Shown here in pieces: positions 63,327 through 64,000 of a stretch of DNA of 64,000 nucleotides. The notes below the pieces were generated by a model, which ran no database searches, had not been told where the DNA came from, and saw nothing but the letters and a program-made list of their open reading frames with translations. The DNA lies in assembly GCF_000953135.1 (NCBI RefSeq), contig NZ_LN614827.1, positions 3,484,501 through 3,548,500 on the forward strand. Reading direction: 5' to 3'. Numbering within the stretch: the first letter of the stretch is position 1; the number at the start of each line of letters is the position of its first letter. The DNA comes from Legionella fallonii LLAP-10. Lineage in GTDB: Bacteria; Pseudomonadota; Gammaproteobacteria; Legionellales; Legionellaceae. The translations under genes were made by a program, and so were the position numbers.

Positions 63327-64000
63327 ATGAATATTCGGGATTTTTTTATAACAAATGCCTGGTGGGGAAAAGTTCTCGGAGCTTGTTTTGGCTACATGAT
63401 TCATGGCCCAATGGGAGCAATGTTTGGCATACTGCTGGGTAATTTTTTTGATAAAGGCTTGGCAAATCATTTTTCTAATCCTCATTTTTTATATCATGCG
63501 GAAAAACGTAAAATAGTTCAAAAAATATACTTTGAAGCGACGTTTAGCATTATGGGTCACATAGCAAAAGCGGATGGTCGCGTTTCCGAACAAGAAATTG
63601 AAATGGCCAGGTTACTTATGACGGAAATGCACCTGAATCGTGAACAAAAAGAATTAGCCAAGCACTTATTTAACGAAGGCAAACAAACTTATTTCAAATT
63701 GGATGCAGTCCTCACTCAATTGCAAAATGCCTGTAAAGATAATCGTGAATTGTTAAAATTATTCATAGACATCCAATATAGGGCAGCACAAGTCGATGGT
63801 TTATCCACAAAAAAAATTCAGGCCTTGGATCTCATCCTGTCTCGATTGGGGTTTGCCCCTTTACATCAGCAATATCGCTTCTACGAAGACTTTAATTACA
63901 CGGCTTATCATCACTACCAAGAATATCAAGAACAACAACGCCAACAAAATCAACAAAAAAATAATACAAACTCTTCTTCATCCTCTTACAAACAAAATTA
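63327..64000 (+). CDS. djlA: DjlA-like membrane co-chaperone (3' end outside window)
   Basis: The ATG at 63327 opens a frame of 224 codons running off the edge. The N-terminus has one Gly-rich membrane segment (GACFGYMIHGPMGAMFGILL), then a TerB-like helical domain (MGHIAKADGRVSEQEIEMA, AAQVDGLSTKKIQALDLI) and a Gln/Asn/Ser-rich linker. The J domain expected to stimulate DnaK would lie beyond the window. This is the DjlA layout, with cytoplasmic orientation. Start supported by an AAGG about 12 nt upstream, which is weak. Confidence 0.88.
   Translation, partial: MNIRDFFITNAWWGKVLGACFGYMIHGPMGAMFGILLGNFFDKGLANHFSNPHFLYHAEKRKIVQKIYFEATFSIMGHIAKADGRVSEQEIEMARLLMTEMHLNREQKELAKHLFNEGKQTYFKLDAVLTQLQNACKDNRELLKLFIDIQYRAAQVDGLSTKKIQALDLILSRLGFAPLHQQYRFYEDFNYTAYHHYQEYQEQQRQQNQQKNNTNSSSSSYKQN

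Noticed and set aside
1-64000. CRISPR arrays, tRNA or rRNA genes, prophage or integrative element with integrase
   Set aside because: No spaced direct-repeat array, cloverleaf, rRNA motif, integrase, transposase or phage structural gene could be recognised.

Overview
The window looks like chromosomal DNA of a low-GC gammaproteobacterium of the Legionella type. This rests on established knowledge plus inference: an LbtU-like siderophore porin, a conserved waaA/djlA pair, and many AT-rich eukaryotic-like or effector-style proteins (ankyrin, TTC38-like TPR, YopJ-like, DXD glycosyltransferase, coiled-coil membrane proteins) sit among ordinary housekeeping and detoxification genes. No rRNA, tRNA, CRISPR array, phage module or intact transposase was seen.

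Layout. 0-6.5 kb: a TspO end fragment, an FAD monooxygenase and a cyclase-family hydrolase with a duplicated palindromic upstream block, then small enzymes (GNAT, ABM monooxygenase, TTC38-like TPR, secreted cupin, PNPOx). 6.6-10.4 kb: a KaiB-like gene overlapping a PAS-GGDEF-EAL gene, then a phasin-like protein with a histone-H1-like tail. 10.5-17.7 kb: a polytopic membrane protein, an unusual MerR-QueF fusion behind a MerR-type promoter, a metallophosphoesterase, a divergent RutE-like nitroreductase/HxlR pair and an HSL-type esterase. 18-30.5 kb: a coiled-coil membrane protein, VOC and MscS proteins, a complete tripartite RND efflux operon (OMF-MFP-RND), an LbtU-like porin and a cyclic-nucleotide-binding MscS channel. 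30.5-36 kb: a YopJ-like candidate effector between inverted repeat copies, a periplasmic binding protein, a heme-oxygenase-like tail-anchored protein and a polysaccharide deacetylase. 36-48.4 kb: small lipoproteins, an FAD oxidase, SDR, bestrophin, histidine phosphatase, a methyltransferase/Vat-type acetyltransferase pair, MtfA, an ankyrin protein and a double GNAT protein. 48.8-52.7 kb: a four-gene operon (CMD, AlsS, SDR-DoxX, DUF2269) behind a palindromic operator. 52.7-59.2 kb: an active-looking diguanylate cyclase, an effector-like protein and a glycosyltransferase/DUF2235 operon. 59.6-64 kb: DacB, a repeat-filled gap with a VOC remnant, WaaA and the start of DjlA.

The intergenic space carries at least four families of small repeats: a 185-216 bp MITE with CTGAGGTATCC ends (two copies), a family ending in TTATCCGAAACTGACGTTAA (four copies), a 99-bp MITE with 13-bp ends and a 10-bp target duplication, and a short TCTTTCGAAACTC hairpin family. 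The strongest candidates for new biology are the MerR-QueF fusion, the KaiB/c-di-GMP pair without KaiC, the YopJ-like protein, the glycosyltransferase-DUF2235 pair and the nonautonomous elements. All function calls come from reading motifs by eye; no search was run.
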